Shown here: positions 41,071 to 58,847 of the stretch, piece after piece
Layout of the letters: every line of letters starts with the position of its first letter
Position numbering within the stretch: position 1 is the stretch's first letter
NCBI GenBank assembly: GCA_947034895.1
Contig: OX344761.1
Location: forward strand, 87,123,447 to 87,187,446
Length of the DNA stretch: 64,000 nt
Direction: 5' to 3'
Origin: Rhytidiadelphus loreus
Taxonomy: Eukaryota > Streptophyta > Bryopsida > Hypnales > Hylocomiaceae
Program-made: the position numbers and the translations under genes
The notes under the pieces: generated by a model
Databases searched by the model: none
Told to the model about the DNA's origin: nothing
The model's input: the letters and a program-made list of their open reading frames with translations, nothing else

Positions 41071-42863
41071 AGGAGAGACCGTCCAGTGGATGCACCGGAT
41101 GAGTGCAGTTTAGTTTCCATTTCTTGACTTGATCTTTGAGTACGTATTAAATTCACTAAGTCATCGGTATTAGATCGACAGCAACCTCCTGCCCGGGCCT
41201 GTCGTGACCGGATTCGCATGTTCTCGGTCACTGGTGGAGATGGAGGGTCGTTGCAAGGCAGGTGTGATCATGGCGTCCACTCGAAGTGGCGGAGGAGTGG
41301 GATTGCGGGGGGGTGGGGGGGTGCAGGTGTTGGGCCATCGAGGTCTCCTGGTGTTCGCTCTCTTCGTTATGGCGACCACGTTCATTATGGAAGACGTTCA
41401 CTGCACCAGTACTACCGACGCCGTCGCACCTGCACCGACGCCGTCGACGCAGCAAACACAAAACGGTCCGACGTTTAATCAATACGAAAGTACGTAGTCC
41501 TCTTGATGTGTTGCACGTACATGTTAACGTCAAATTAGTTAAAAGTAGCGCAATTCGATCTGGTGCCAAAAATTGTGACATATAATTATGTGCATATATA
41601 AAGGTCTAATTAAAATCTAAGACGCATACGGATTTATGTTTCAGAAAGTACGCGCGTCCGGAAAGGTGCTTTCAGAAGTGACAAAGTCTTGGAATACCGC
41701 CAATTTAACGAACTTGGTGTTTCCTGCTTCTGAGTCCCTCGATGCGCTCAAAGGACTTCATCCTCACTGAATGATTAAATGAAGTTTCTGTGAGTGCAGA
41801 AGTAGTACCATGCATATCCGACTGAGAATTGCTGGGTTCCACGAACAAGCTAGGTCACTGGCCATTGGACGATGCACTCATTAATTAATTAGATGCATGC
41901 TTGCTTCATTTACCTTCTCCACATAGAAACGCTCCGCCACCTGATTGTTGCTTGCTTCGATTCACTAGCTAGTCGAAACTTCATGGTTAATATTTCATGG
42001 GAAGCTGAAGTGTGTTTTGTTGGACACTCGATCACTGTGGCAGGGGATGCTTTGAACGCCGTTTTCCAAATGTGGTCGAAGCAGAACCCTCAGTTGTCCA
42101 CCCTTCTCAACTGGAATCTCGAGCAACATCCGTGCGATAATAAACTTACCGGCGCCTTCGAATATTCCACTGGTAATGAATTTCAAGGAGCATGGAGCGG
42201 AGTTGGATGCACTCCAGTGCTCCAAAACCACACTGAAATCTCGAAATATTATCACATATCCGTCACATCCTTGTGGTGAGTTTCACCTTCTAGCTTTCTT
42301 GATCAAGTTACATACAGTATATTGTTACAATGGACATGTCATGCTGCTACCTTTCCGATCTCACCTTTAACGTTGCGGTAGAAGAAGCAAGCTGCCATCT
42401 GTCTAGAATCGTGTTTGGTGGTACTGAATCTTTGCACTCGAATCCCGCGCATTAACATCAATTTCGTTAAATTGGTGATCTTCCATTCATTGTTCTGTCG
42501 CGGTTCACGGCTCGCGGCCTGAAACCCAAACCTATATTTGTCCGAGTTTGTGGTCCGAAATTAGACCTTTGCGAAGGTATATGTCACAATTTTTGGGCTT
42601 GAGGAATATCGCCAATTTAGCTAAATTGACATTGGCATGCTCCGATTTCTAATGATCGGTCCACCTTCGTCCCAGGATATTTGGGAGCAATTCTAGCTGC
42701 GGAAGTTCGAGCTATTATAACCAGTGTGGCTTCGACGGGATAATCGGAGAACTGCCTTCTGAGATTAGCAACTTGACCAACCTACAATACCTGTAAGTAG
42801 TCCTCAATCCTCATCCCCATGCAGCGTTGATTTGATAATCCTTCACATGGTCATGATTGTAGA

Positions 42864-43996
42864 TTACCCTTAAAAGACCAAGGCCTTTTTCTGCCAAAAA
42901 ACACTCAAAACTGCCATTTCTATAGCAAAAAGTTTAAAAAATTGAAAATTGTTTTTTTTCCACATCTAACTGTAGGATCCTACACCTAACTAGTATGAGA
43001 ATGTGTGAAAAAAGTTTCAGAATTTGGACCACATAGATTGCAAGATATCTGCGTTTAAAGTGAAAAAAAAACAAGTTTTCCAGCACTAGATTTTTTGACT
43101 TTGAACATTTTTAACTTAAAATTTTTGCACTACAGAGTTTTGAGCTTCAAATCTTCATACATTAGTGAAGAATTGAGTTGAGAGTCTAGGGAAAAATAAA
43201 AAATAAAAAATAAATAAAATTTCATTCTTAAGAAAATTGATAAGTAGTCTTAGTAAGTATGAGATAGAAGGAAAATCTAGAATATTGATATCTTTTAGAT
43301 GGAATTAAAATGCAATAATCCCAATGTTAAGATTTCTTTAGCAATAAAACTAAACCATGTGGAACTTTTTCTTTTTTTAAATTGCAAAAATTGCATTCAA
43401 AAATAAATCCTACTATCCTACAAGTTATTTTTTTCAAGAAGATGCTCTAATTGCCCAAAAAACTAGATTGTCCATAACTTTCTCATAACAAATCCAAATG
43501 GAATGAATCAAAGCTTTCCATGTAGACAGAAATATAACATATAAGGAAAAAAAATTCAAAAAAAAATTTCAAAAATTTGAATTTTTTTTGGCTTTTCTAT
43601 CTTCAAATAAAGTTTCAAAAATTCAGGGTAAAATTTCAGCCAGTAGGTAGCTTTCTGAAATCCGATTTGTCCCCGGAAGTTACAATGGCATTAGATGAGA
43701 TTTCATGCTGCGGGAGGGTTGCGAGTTCCCAGCCTGTTCCCAACGCGGGAACTGCGCTACAGCAGCACTCCCGCAGCGCAGTGACATGGCATGGAGATTG
43801 CCACGTCACTTTTAAAAAAAAAAATTAAACTTCTTTTTTAAAAAAAAATTTAAATTTTTATTTTTTTGAAAAAGTGACGTGGCAGCGCTCGCGTTCACAG
43901 GGATGGGAGGGAACTGCTGGGAACTAGGCGCCGGGAGGTGCTTGAAATGGCCCTCTAGGACCCCAGAATCCCTTCTAATGTCCTTTAAGGGTTTAC
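42864..43996. mobile_element. TTAA-type MITE (copy 8) inside an intron of receptor-kinase copy B
   Basis: The left end is TTA+CCCTTAAAAGACC and the right end CCTTTAAGGG+TTTA. The interior matches the elements at 6921-7489 (reverse) and 58848-59763. The paralogous intron of copy A (about 34150-34185) reads straight across without it, giving an empty site. The TTAA is imperfect here (TTA / TTTA). Confidence 0.75.
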
Positions 43997-44559
43997 ATCA
44001 ATTTCACCTACGCACTTGGTATTTGCAGATTGATAAGTGATAATCCAAGGCTGATGGGGCCAGTGCCAATTGAATTGTTCCAAATGCCCAACCTAAAATA
44101 CTTGTAAGTGTAACTAAATTTTGTCAGCTATGAAGAAGAGACTACTTCAATCATGTCCACTTGCGTTTTCAATTTGTTTACTCGGAATAACAATTTCATT
44201 AAATTGGAGATTTTCCACCACTTTGGCATGTTTCAAGACATGTCGCTGAAACTATCAGTCAACTGAAATTGGCCGAAATCTATACCAATCCTAGTTTTTA
44301 GTTTGAAGAGTTTTGTGTAGAATGTAAGTCACAATTTCTGGCACTAGAATTGCAGCTGAATTTAAGGAAATTCACTATATTAGCCTCCGCACTTATTTTG
44401 CTCAAACCATAGTTCCTGCCATATTATTTGCCTCTTCAAATTATTTCGTAGACCAACATTAACATAGAAAGTGAATTTCCTTAAATTGGTGGAATTCCAT
44501 GACTTTGACATTTTTGAGAGAGCTTGTCAATTTAACAATAACAAGGTGTGATTTTGCAG

Positions 44560-46156
44560 GTACTTGTATAAAAACTCTTTAAGTGGAACAGTGCCCTCAG
44601 ATGTTTATGATGACTGCAAACTACAACTCGTGTGAGATGAATGCAAATTGCCATACTAACACCATTCAACAATAGAGACGGAATTAATTTCTTGCTTTCC
44701 TACATGCTCTTGTTTGAGTTGTGGTGTTGAGATTTTATTCAGTTTCTATTTCAACTTACTAACTGGATGCATGTATGTCATGATAATAGAAACCTGAGCC
44801 ACAACAATTTTAGTGGCAATCTCCGAATGAGCTCTAACGGGACTCTCTTCTGTCCGTCTCTCTATTCTCTGTGAGTATACCAAGTGCCAACCAAATGAAA
44901 AGAGTTCAATAATTCATGTGCTTTTAATTGTATTAGCTCATGACATGGCTTACAAGGTCAACCAAGGAAGGTCTCGTCAATTTTAGGACAATGTCAGATG
45001 CGTGCAACTATCCTCCAGGAGTCTTAGACTCAACATGTATTGCTAATTCAAAATTTCAAATGATCTTCCATTTTTATTTTCTATTTTTATTCAATATATT
45101 TAAATGAATTATTTCACATTTTCTTCACAAATATAATCAACATTTTATCAAAATAAATGGTTTCAAAATAATCTCACAAATATTTTACAATGGTTTCACA
45201 AAAGTTATACTGAAATTTACTACAGTATATGGTGCTGAAATTATCAATATAATGAATCTTGTAAGAAATTAAATTATAGTTTATTATAATTCAGATTCAT
45301 TATATTGAAAATTTCAGCACCTAAACTGAAGAGTGGATGAAAATAATTTGTTAAACCATTTTGTTAACGCAATTGCGTTTTAAATTTGTTTACTCAGAAC
45401 GTTCGCCAATTCATTAAATTGGAGATTTTCCACAACTTTGGCATGTTTTAGGACGCGTGGCTGAAACTATCAACGAACTAAATTTAAACCTTTTGAAGTT
45501 TTTAGTTTTTAGAGCTTTGTGTAGAATGTAAGTCACAATTTCCAACACTGAAATTGTAGCTAATTTAACAAAATTCACTATGTTAGACTCCGCACTTACA
45601 TTGTCCCAATCCACAGTTCCAACCATATTATTTGCCTCTTCAAGTTATTTCGTTCGTACTTCATAGGCCAATAGTAACATAGAAAGTCAATTTCCTTAAA
45701 TTGGTGGAATTCCACGGCTTTGGCATTTTTGAGAGAGCTCAACTTGAAACTCAATCTTGAGCTTTGTGTAGCTGAATGTCACAATTTTAGGCTGCCGCAC
45801 GGACTCTCATCAGTTTAACAATAACAAGGTGTGATGGTGCAGGGACTTGAAGAACAACTCTTTAAGCGGACCGGTGCCCTCAAATGTTTACAACGATGAC
45901 TGCAAACTACAACTCGTGTGAGATGAATGCAAATTGCCATACTAACACCATTCAACAATAGAGACGGAACTAATGCCTTACTTTCATGCACGCTCATGTT
46001 TGAGATGCGGTGTTGAGGTTTTATTTAATGTGTAATTCAACTTACTGACTTGATACATGTGTGTCTTGATAACAGAAACCTGAGCTACAATAATTTCAGT
46101 GGGAGTCTCCTATTGAGCTCTCAGGGGACTTTCTTCTGTCCATCTGTCTATAGTCT
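44560..46156 (+). repeat. Internal tandem duplication of an LRR exon pair with introns (~1.28 kb unit)
   Basis: Exons 44560-44631 and 44790-44870 reappear as 45843-45917 and 46076-46156. The introns between and before them also match (for example 'caccattcaacaatagagac' at both). This added two LRRs to copy B only; copy A has one set. Confidence 0.85.
45231..45321. repeat. Short foldback inside an intron of copy B
   Basis: GGTGCTGAAATTAT...TAATGAATCT at the left pairs with AGATTCATTA...AAATTTCAGCACC at the right, arms of about 33 bases with a few mismatches. Confidence 0.6.
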
Positions 46157-46799
46157 GTAAGTACACCATGTGTCAACCAAATGACAAGAAGTCATTAATT
46201 CATGTGCTCCTAATTGTGAACCCTCATTGCATGGTAAGCTTAGTTATTAAGGTTAGCATGGCTTGAATTGCAATACAAGTCGGGTCAATCAAAGAAGGTT
46301 TCGTCAATTTTAGGACATATGCATCCTACTATCCTCCACGAGTCTTAGACTCAGCATGTATCACTAATTGAAATGGTCTTCCATTTTGATCCACTATATT
46401 TAAATGAATTATTTCACATTTAATTCATAAATATAATCAACACTTTCTCATATTAAATGATTTCAAAATAATCTTACAAATATTTTACAATTGTTTTACA
46501 AATGTTGGACTGAAATGTATAGGGTGGTATTCAAATATTATTTGTAAAATATTTGTGAATTTTATAAATGCTAATAATGGAAATAGTTTATTTCAACAAT
46601 ACTTTAACAAATTATCATCTATTTTGATGAAAATGCAACATGAATTCTACATTGGTGAATAGTTTTTTGATTAAATTTTTTATTTCATTTGTTTTGATTA
46701 GAAGACAAAGAAGTCATGGTATTAGATGTTGAGTGTGCAGGGATTTGAGTATGAACCACTTTGGAGGGGGAATTGACCTGAGAAGATGGAATCATACTA

Positions 46800-47210
46800 A
46801 GGTAGGAGGCTCTGAAAGCGTGCACTTAAGGGCTGGTTTGCCTTTTTCATGTCGTTTCTTGTATGGGATTATTTTTAGTTCATTTTTCAGAAAAAGAAAA
46901 ATAGATTTTGATTGTAACTCAAGTCGTTTTGTATTTTTTGAAGCATTTTTGAATTACTTATGAATTTTCAAACAAGATGAGTCATAGGGCCCTATTTCTG
47001 ACCATAGGTCTTTCATAAATCATTCACTTACAGCTTTTAGAGAGAAATGGAGAAAGCAAAGCAAATGATTGGCTCTTACAATAAATAACATTTTTTTTAT
47101 TGATCCATTCAATGACAGTAAAAGGTCCATTTGAAGACTACCTCAAGTCCATTACAGGTGAGCCTACATGAGCGGTTTAAATGACCCTCCAACATTAGAG
47201 CCTCCTACCT
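46800..47210. mobile_element. TA-flanked MITE (411 bp) inserted inside an LRR exon
   Basis: Ends are AGGTAGGAGGCTCT and AGAGCCTCCTACCT, flanked by TA at 46798-46799 and 47211-47212. Removing the element and one TA rebuilds a 75-bp phase-2 exon (46741-47228) ending in a GTAAG donor. The TA duplication fits Tc1/mariner-type transposition. Relatives of the same length lie at 56824-58200 (after removal of a nested element) and 59804-60215. Confidence 0.88.
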
Positions 47211-50200
47211 TATAATGACACCAGACTTGTAAGATAATTGATAGATTGAATGGATTTTTATCCCCTTTTGATGTAAATTGAAATTCCATCTTTTCAATTG
47301 TCTACAAATAGACTACATTGATTTCTTTTATGTTACACTTTTTTTTATTTCAATCACCAAAATTCTTCAATATGTAAGCTTGATTTGCACTTCAATTTTT
47401 TAATTTAAACTCAAGAAGATTGACTAATAATTATTGTATTCACTTAGAAGGAAGTTTAATTTCCAAATGCAATTCAACTATTTACTTCTTGCAAAAATAG
47501 ACTTTTATATTTCTACTTGGTAAAACTATGCCGTATTAATGAGATATATCATATATATATATGGAGCTACATTGATTTTTTTTTTTAATTTTCTAATTTC
47601 AATACATTCATTTCCTTTAATGACCATTTAGATTAATCCCTCCAAGCATTATTGGGTATGCCTTTCAAAAATAAACTTCACATGAAACCTTTCTAACTTC
47701 AACATGCAAATCTTGCATTTGCAATATTAAACTCAAATTTTAATGATTTTGTAAATGGAAACCTTAAAGCATCCAATCCTAGTTTGTCATCTTAAATGCA
47801 TACTTCAAAATCAATAAAATAACTACACCAATAACTATATAATTATCCTAAATTCTAATTTTATTCAAAATTATGATTTTGAATAACTAAAAAAAAATTA
47901 AACATTGTATCAATAAGATGTAGATTTTTAAACTCACCCCCCCAAATTCATCAATTAAAGTACAAGTTGAATTCATATTGACATAAGATTTAGAAATTGC
48001 ACTTGCTTATTAGAAGAATCATTAGATGTTATATGAGGCCTCCGAGAGATTGTTTGACCATGGTTCCCTATGCTGTGAACCATGGATGGATAGTCAGGTT
48101 ATTTAATAATAAAAATAAAAATAAAAATAAAAATAATAAAAATAATAAAATTTAAAAATATTGATTTCAATTTTTTTTAAATTTTTTTTAAATATTGAAA
48201 AAAATAAAAATTATGCAGTCCAACGCGGTAGTCTCTCGGCCACATCAAACAACTGGTTTTGTGACGTTCCCACAATCCAAGAACATCCGAGAATTCATAG
48301 TCTCTCAATGGGCTGAAAAAACATGTAATGTTATAAGCAATTCAGCCCAATCATAATTCCTTCATCTTTGACTTCTACTTATAATAGTTTGTTTGGCATT
48401 CTCAGGAATATCAGCAATAATAATTTCAATGGGTCATTCTTGACCAGTGCTTACTTTAATCCCACGGTGATGGATTTATCCAATAATCAATTCAATAATA
48501 TCACATTTCCTGTATACAATGGAACTACACCTTCAAATGACAACGTCTTTCTACCATCTCTTGAAAAAATGTAAGGTTTAAACAATTGTTTTTGAAATTT
48601 TGAGGTTGGTTTATATGCTTGAGTCTATCGATGATAGTTAATAACATTTTGTTTGTATTGATCTTTATTTAGGTACCTCCAAAATAACAATTTAAGCGGA
48701 CAATTTCCAATTGATATTTTAAGGGCACCAAAGCTACAAATTTTGTAAGTGAATCCAAATCATATCTACAATTGATATTATCATGATTTATTTCAATTTG
48801 TTATTTGTAATTTTGACTTTATTTTAACTTTTGTATTTTTTAAAATATGTAATGATTCCCAAATAACAAAACTATCAAACCAATTGTATCTTGTCTTTCT
48901 TTTGAAGTTTAGAGTGGAATCTAAAATAGTTAGACTCTTAAAATTTATGAAAGCTAAAACATACATTGGGAATTATTTACTTATTTATTTCTCTCTAATA
49001 GATGGAAATACAACCTCTTACTTTTGAAAATTCTAAGGAATTCTACAATTCATCCTTCTTGATCTATAATTTCTTGGGATTTTATTTGCAAGATGCTCAC
49101 TGTCCACATTGATATTTCAGGGACGCTAGTCAAAATCAGTATAATCAAACTTTACAGCTTCCAGTTCTTCAATTACAAATTTCCAACTTATTACAAGTAT
49201 TTATAACAAACAATAAACTTGGTGATGTGCAATATCCAAAGAATGGACTATTATCATCCTCCAACCTTCAATTCTCAAGTTTACTATTGTAAGTACTTTT
49301 GATTTTATTTGTTTTGTGATATCTTTTATAAAAAATTAATATTTCATTGCCTTTTGAATAATTTGAAGTTTCATTTTTAATGCCTAGTTCTAGGGATCAT
49401 TGGAAGATCTAAATAGTGTCTGGATTAATTTTGCTTATGAAATTGACAGCCTTGAAGGCAATCCTATATGTGATAAAATTGAAAATGCGCTTTTATCAAG
49501 TATATGTCGCTCAAATCAAACAGAAGAACCACGGCTTGGTATGCTATCTATTGCATTTACTTTATACATGTCATGCAAGTTGAATTAAAATTTGAAATAT
49601 ATTGGGTGAAACAAATAGTAATTTCTGTAATAATATAAAATTAATCATAACTTAAATCCTTGTTCATTTTTAAAAAAATGTTTGTATAAACATCATCAAA
49701 ATTACAAAAAATTATTGGAAAGAATTAACATTTTCTTGACATTCAAGCAATTTGTTGTTATTGTTGAATATTTGTGTGAATTTAGACTTTTGTATTAATT
49801 TGAAAATTTTGAAATCAAAATAATATATTATTGTATGCTAAAAAATCATTCATTAATCTAAATTCATTTCAAATGTGAGACAAGTATGTAATTTGAACAT
49901 TTGGTGCATCTCAAACAAGTTAAGAAATCAACTTTCATCTTGTTGATGTAACTTGGTTAATTGGGCCTTCGTCAAAGGATTAAGATTGAAATGCATTCCT
50001 TCAACCAACTGGGTTCAACTTTGAGCTTCCAATGGATGAAATTTGAGTAAGAAACTTTTAATATATCAAATACAAAAGGCATTGGTCTGAATTTATGTTC
50101 TTATAAATTGAAATAAATAATTTCTAGAGAATCCATATAATCATCATTGCCAACTATTTGAATAATCATTTGAAAAGATAATATTACCAAATGGTAAAAT

Positions 50201-50901
50201 GGGAAGGCAAGAAGTTGTGAACATGAATTTCCGTCTTTCATTCCCACATTCAATTTCAAGTTTAAATTGTTATGATTTAATCAAATTTGATATTTTCAAT
50301 AGTATCTTATAATGACCATGAAATATGTTTCTATTCAATTTTTGTTGAGCTTGCAATGTTATGATACACACTTGACATGTGGTGTAGTTCACTCTAGACA
50401 CAAATTCCAATCAAGTAACAATTAGATGGATTGTTGTTGACATTTCGTTATTGAAATAGTTATTCCAAAGTCTAATACAAAGATGAAGATTATAATTGCA
50501 ACACCGACATCATCAACTCTTGCATTAGTACTTTTGGTAACGGCTATATGTGTATGGCGCTTGATGGGTAGAATCAAAGCTCTTCGTGTTATTCTTGAAG
50601 GTGAGATAGCCTTGGGCCTTCCTCAAATCCATTTTCTCAACAAGAACTAGTTCAACAAAGAAATTTTAAATGCCCGAACATCCCAACATCAAAAAATGAG
50701 AGTTATCAATCTAAATAGTCAAACAAGTCATTCACCTCATTTGGATGTCTTGTTATATTATAGAATACTATTATATTTATAAACCCATCAACCATTTAAA
50801 TTAGAAACTAATTAATCCCTCCCTTTGTATAGTTGTCAAACATTGAAAAGGTTTTGACCTGTAGTTGCATGCCTACATGTGTGTTCAACACTAGGAAATA
50901 A

Positions 50902-54831
<3,930 letters not shown>

Positions 54832-56821
54832 ATAAGGTGGCTAAAGATGTGCCCCAATGATTGCAATTGGCATGCAAGTGATGGCAATTGAATGAGCGCA
54901 TTGATGATATTTGTAACCATCAATGCCCGACCACGTTGATGTGTCTTTTAGCTAGAATAATCTTCTTCAAAGGCATACTTGATGATTTAGTTTTAATTCA
55001 TTTATGACGACTAAATGACCTTTTGTTTGTGTTCTTTGAAGTAAATAGACATATTTGAGTTTGGAATGTCACAAGAAAATCATTAGTGACATAGTCATGA
55101 CATTTTTCTTGGAATCAAAGACAAATTTTTGAGGTAACTATTACATATTTCAAGTTCTTTTTATAATACATGGCATTATTATGTATGATGATCTTTTCAA
55201 AGATCAAACTAATGGCATTTGCAAGTTCTAAATAATTTAGAATGCTTTATTGTTGTATGTAAGACCTAATGATGAAGTATTGAATTATTCTAGAGTTTTA
55301 TGAATGAAACAAATATTTTGGATTATATATGTAGTAGCAATTTTTGTATGCTTGTTCATTGGGCCTTTATTCACAAGAACTCCTATGGTTGTTCCTATGT
55401 TTGATATACTTTTGTATATTTACTCCTACATTTGTATAATTATAATAGTAAGTAATCTTTTTGGTCATTTGCGTGATGTATGTTTGGAAAATCTTGTATT
55501 GCTTTTCATATTGCATATGTGAATGCAAATCTCACAATGATCCATTTCTTTTTGCCCTCCAACCTTTGTTTTCTTTTAGAAAGAAAACAAACAACTCTTT
55601 CATTGTATTATGGGGGCGTGTGCATGTGATGTCTTCTATATGAAATACAAAAACAATCAATAATGTATGAAAAAGCTTAGAACTCTAATTTGGGCAAATT
55701 GAACTATGTCTTTGGCTAATTTCAAAAATTGGAAATGACTTCATCAAGTGATAATCATCACTTTAATCTTTTGCATTTGCATTATAATTGGTCCAACTCA
55801 AGTACGCATCTTTGGGCAAAAGGGAAATACATGTTGGTGAAGAAGTTAAGCTTAACCCTAAACCGCCCAAGAGGACAAAAAGTGTCCTCACATAGTTTTA
55901 AGTTAAATTCAAAGTACTGTAACTTTTGCATCCAATGTCCAAATTGAATAAAACTTATTGGGAAAGTTGCACCTTTTCTTCTAGTTTGTGCTTTAAAAAT
56001 TTTAGATCAATCCAAAAGGTAATGATTTTCTGAAATCCAATCAAAGTTCACAGGCTCAATTTGATTCACCAAAGTGCACTTCATTGCTGCAACTTCGGGG
56101 GCTTGTATCTCTTTCATCCAACGTTCAATTTCAATAAAATTTGTTGGGTTGTGTTTCCCTTGAATTCTAGTTATTGTGGTGAAATTTTCATCTCAATCCA
56201 AGTTGTTTTGAATGTTTGGGAGCAATTCAAAATTTAAAATCCCGCCATTTATGGACTATAGTGAACTTCGGCGGCTTGTATCTTCTTCATAAAATGTCCG
56301 TTTTCATAAATAAATATTGTAAAAGTTGCGCATACTAGTCTAGTTTGTGTGGCTAATTTTCATATCAATACAAGAATTTATGAATGACTGAGAAGCATTT
56401 TAGTAGAAGAAGGTTCAGCCCTAGATGTGTTTTTTGCAACTTTTCTTGCCTATTTTTGACATTTGCAAGCCATTTTGCAAACACATTGAGTCAATTGAAT
56501 GATATTTTTTTCACCAATGTGTTTGTATCTTGGTTTGAATCACTTTGTAGTTTAAAGTTTTTTCATTTGATTAGGTTTAGAAATCAAATTTGGCCTCTAA
56601 ATGTATTTTTAGGAAAATTCCAGCATTCTTTTTCAACACTAAAACATTATAATCTTGCAATCTACTTGGTCAAATGACTTCAAATTTGATCCATGACATC
56701 TACAACATGTGTACTACATGATTGTATGGTTAAGATCTTTATTACTTAGTCATATTTAGATTTATAGCACTTCAAAAGCTAGGATGTTTTTTACCCAAAA
56801 CAGCCATGGGTGGTCTAGGAT
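54832..56821. other. 3' flank of receptor-kinase copy B and AT-rich DNA
   Basis: The first ~500 bases read as a 3' UTR or flank. A TTAA+CCCTAAACCGCCCAAGAGG motif at about 55852 could be the left end of another TTAA element, but no matching right end was found. No other gene is seen. Confidence 0.45.
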
Positions 56822-56869
56822 TAAGCTAGGAGGCTCTGAAATGGAGCAGGCATTAAGAATTGGCCCTAT

Positions 56870-57832
56870 CACTAGAAGAAAAACACGTCCGGCACAACCA
56901 ACTACTATGCAACTAGTGCCCTATGCAACTGTCATGCAACTAGTTTCCTCTCTATTTGCACCGAATCTAATGTAGTTGTTTTGTGTCATTGTTTTACAAC
57001 ATTCATTCATTGTTTTAGTTGCAAAGTAGTCATTCTGTAGTTGCAAAAAAAGACTAGGAAACAACTAGTGTCCTATGCAACTATTATGCAACAGTAAAAT
57101 GACCATAGTTGTTTCCTAGTTGTACGCTAGTTGTTTCTTAGTTGCACTCTAGTTGTTTCCTAGTTGCTTTCAAAGTTCATTCCCATTCGTGTTATATCAA
57201 TTGACCCATATCAATTGTAAAGAGTACCATTAGATTGAACATATAAGACTTGTAAGTTGTTATAGTCTTATGTAATGAATTCTTTTGATAGAATTCTAAG
57301 ATTTCTATAATTTGTGGGTTTCTACAATTTGTAGATTTTGTATATAAGAATTTAAAAAATAATTAAAATTCAAGAAATTTTATAATCTAGGAAATTGAAT
57401 TTTGAAATCTAGGAAGAAGGTAGATCTGAAATTTTGAAATCTAGGAAGAGGGTAGATTTGAAATTTTGAAATCTAGAAAAAGGTAGATTTGAAATTCAAA
57501 AATCTAAGAAAAAGGTAGTTCTAAAATTCTAAAATCTAGAAAGGAGGTAGATCTGAAAATTTGAAATCTACAAATCATTGAGATTTATATTTTAAAATTT
57601 ACAAATCTACAAGTTGCAAGCAAGTTGCAAGCAAGTTGCAAACAAGTTGCACACAAGGATGAAGTTCTTTGTATGGTGTCGAATGACAAAAAACCTTGCA
57701 ACTAGACTGCAACTAATGCGACTTGTCCACTGCAACTAAGGACTCTACATTGTCACCTAGTTGCAAACGTCCTATGCAACTACAAAATGAGTTGCATACT
57801 GTAGTTGCAAAACCCCTCATTTTCTTCTAGTG
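56870..57832. mobile_element. Non-autonomous CACTA (En/Spm-type) element, 963 bp
   Basis: Inverted ends CACTAGAAGAAAA / TTTTCTTCTAGTG are flanked by TAT on both sides (56867-56869 and 57833-57835), the 3-bp duplication expected of CACTA elements. Many copies of GCAACTAG/CTAGTTGC lie in the subterminal regions, as in En/Spm transposase-binding arrays. No transposase ORF. Confidence 0.88.
57380..57590. repeat. Tandem ~36-44-bp repeats in the CACTA element core
   Basis: Successive units contain AAATCTAGgAAgAggGTAGAT followed by 'tgaaattttg', repeated about five times with drift. Confidence 0.7.
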
Positions 57833-58847
57833 TATAAATGGCTATGAAATGAACAAATGGTAGTTCATAAATTGGACTCCATAGTCATTGAATGAATCAA
57901 GGAAAAAAAAGATTATTTATTGCAAGAGCCAATCATTCTCTTTGCTTTCCCATTTTTCTTTAGAAGTTGCAAGTGAACAATTTATGGAAGGCCTAGGGAC
58001 ATAAATAGGAACCTATGACGCAACTCTTTTGAAAATCCATAAGTAATTCAAAAATGCTTCAAAAAATATGAAACCACTTGTGTTAGATTCCTTTTCTATT
58101 TTTCTCTATCTGAAAAATGATCTAAAAATATTTCCATTTAATAAAATACACGAAAAAGGCGGATCAGCCCTTAGATGAGCCATTTTAGAGCCTCCTACCT
58201 TAACTCAACCGGCTAGTCACTCGGAGTTCAAACTATTATTAGTGAAGAAAAATACAATATTTAATTCATATATATGAGGTTCATAGTTTTTGATTGGCCT
58301 TGCTGGCTGATTGTAAGAGAAATGGAATTGATTATTACTTGTTGTCGTCGTCTTGTTGAGGGATTCAACGAGTCCGAAAGTAAGGTAGGTGGTTCAAAAT
58401 CCGCCCCTCTTCTTCAGATTGTCTTGTAGGTAGCTGTAGAATGGATGCAAGGTGATCCTTGAATGGACCTCTTTGCTCTGTTAATGAATTCAAGAAGAAT
58501 TGTTTTTTTTATTGTAAGAGCCAATCATTGACTGTGATTTCTACACATTTCTTTATAAGTCACAAGGGAACAGATTTTGGGACACCTATGGTCACAAATA
58601 GGTGCCTATGACTTGAATCGTTGGAAATTTATAAGTAATTCAAAAATGCTTGGAAAAATATGAAACTACTTGTGTTGGGTTCTACATCTATTTTTCTTTC
58701 TCTGAAAAATGATCTAAAAATCTTTGTAGCACGCCAGTTAGGTAACTTACATGCAACCAACTGTTTGTGAAATCCATGTTTTCGACCCAGGCAACGTTTT
58801 TTTTAATACTAAAGTGCCACAAGACTTCATAGCACTATTAACCCCTA

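Larger units (their letters stand above)
56824..58200. mobile_element. TA-flanked MITE carrying a nested CACTA-type element
   Basis: The left end is TA+AGCTAGGAGGCTCTGAAA and the right end AGAGCCTCCTACCT+TA. The total is 1377 bp. Subtracting the nested element (963 bp) and its 3-bp duplication leaves 411 bp, the same length as the copy at 46800-47210. Confidence 0.85.
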
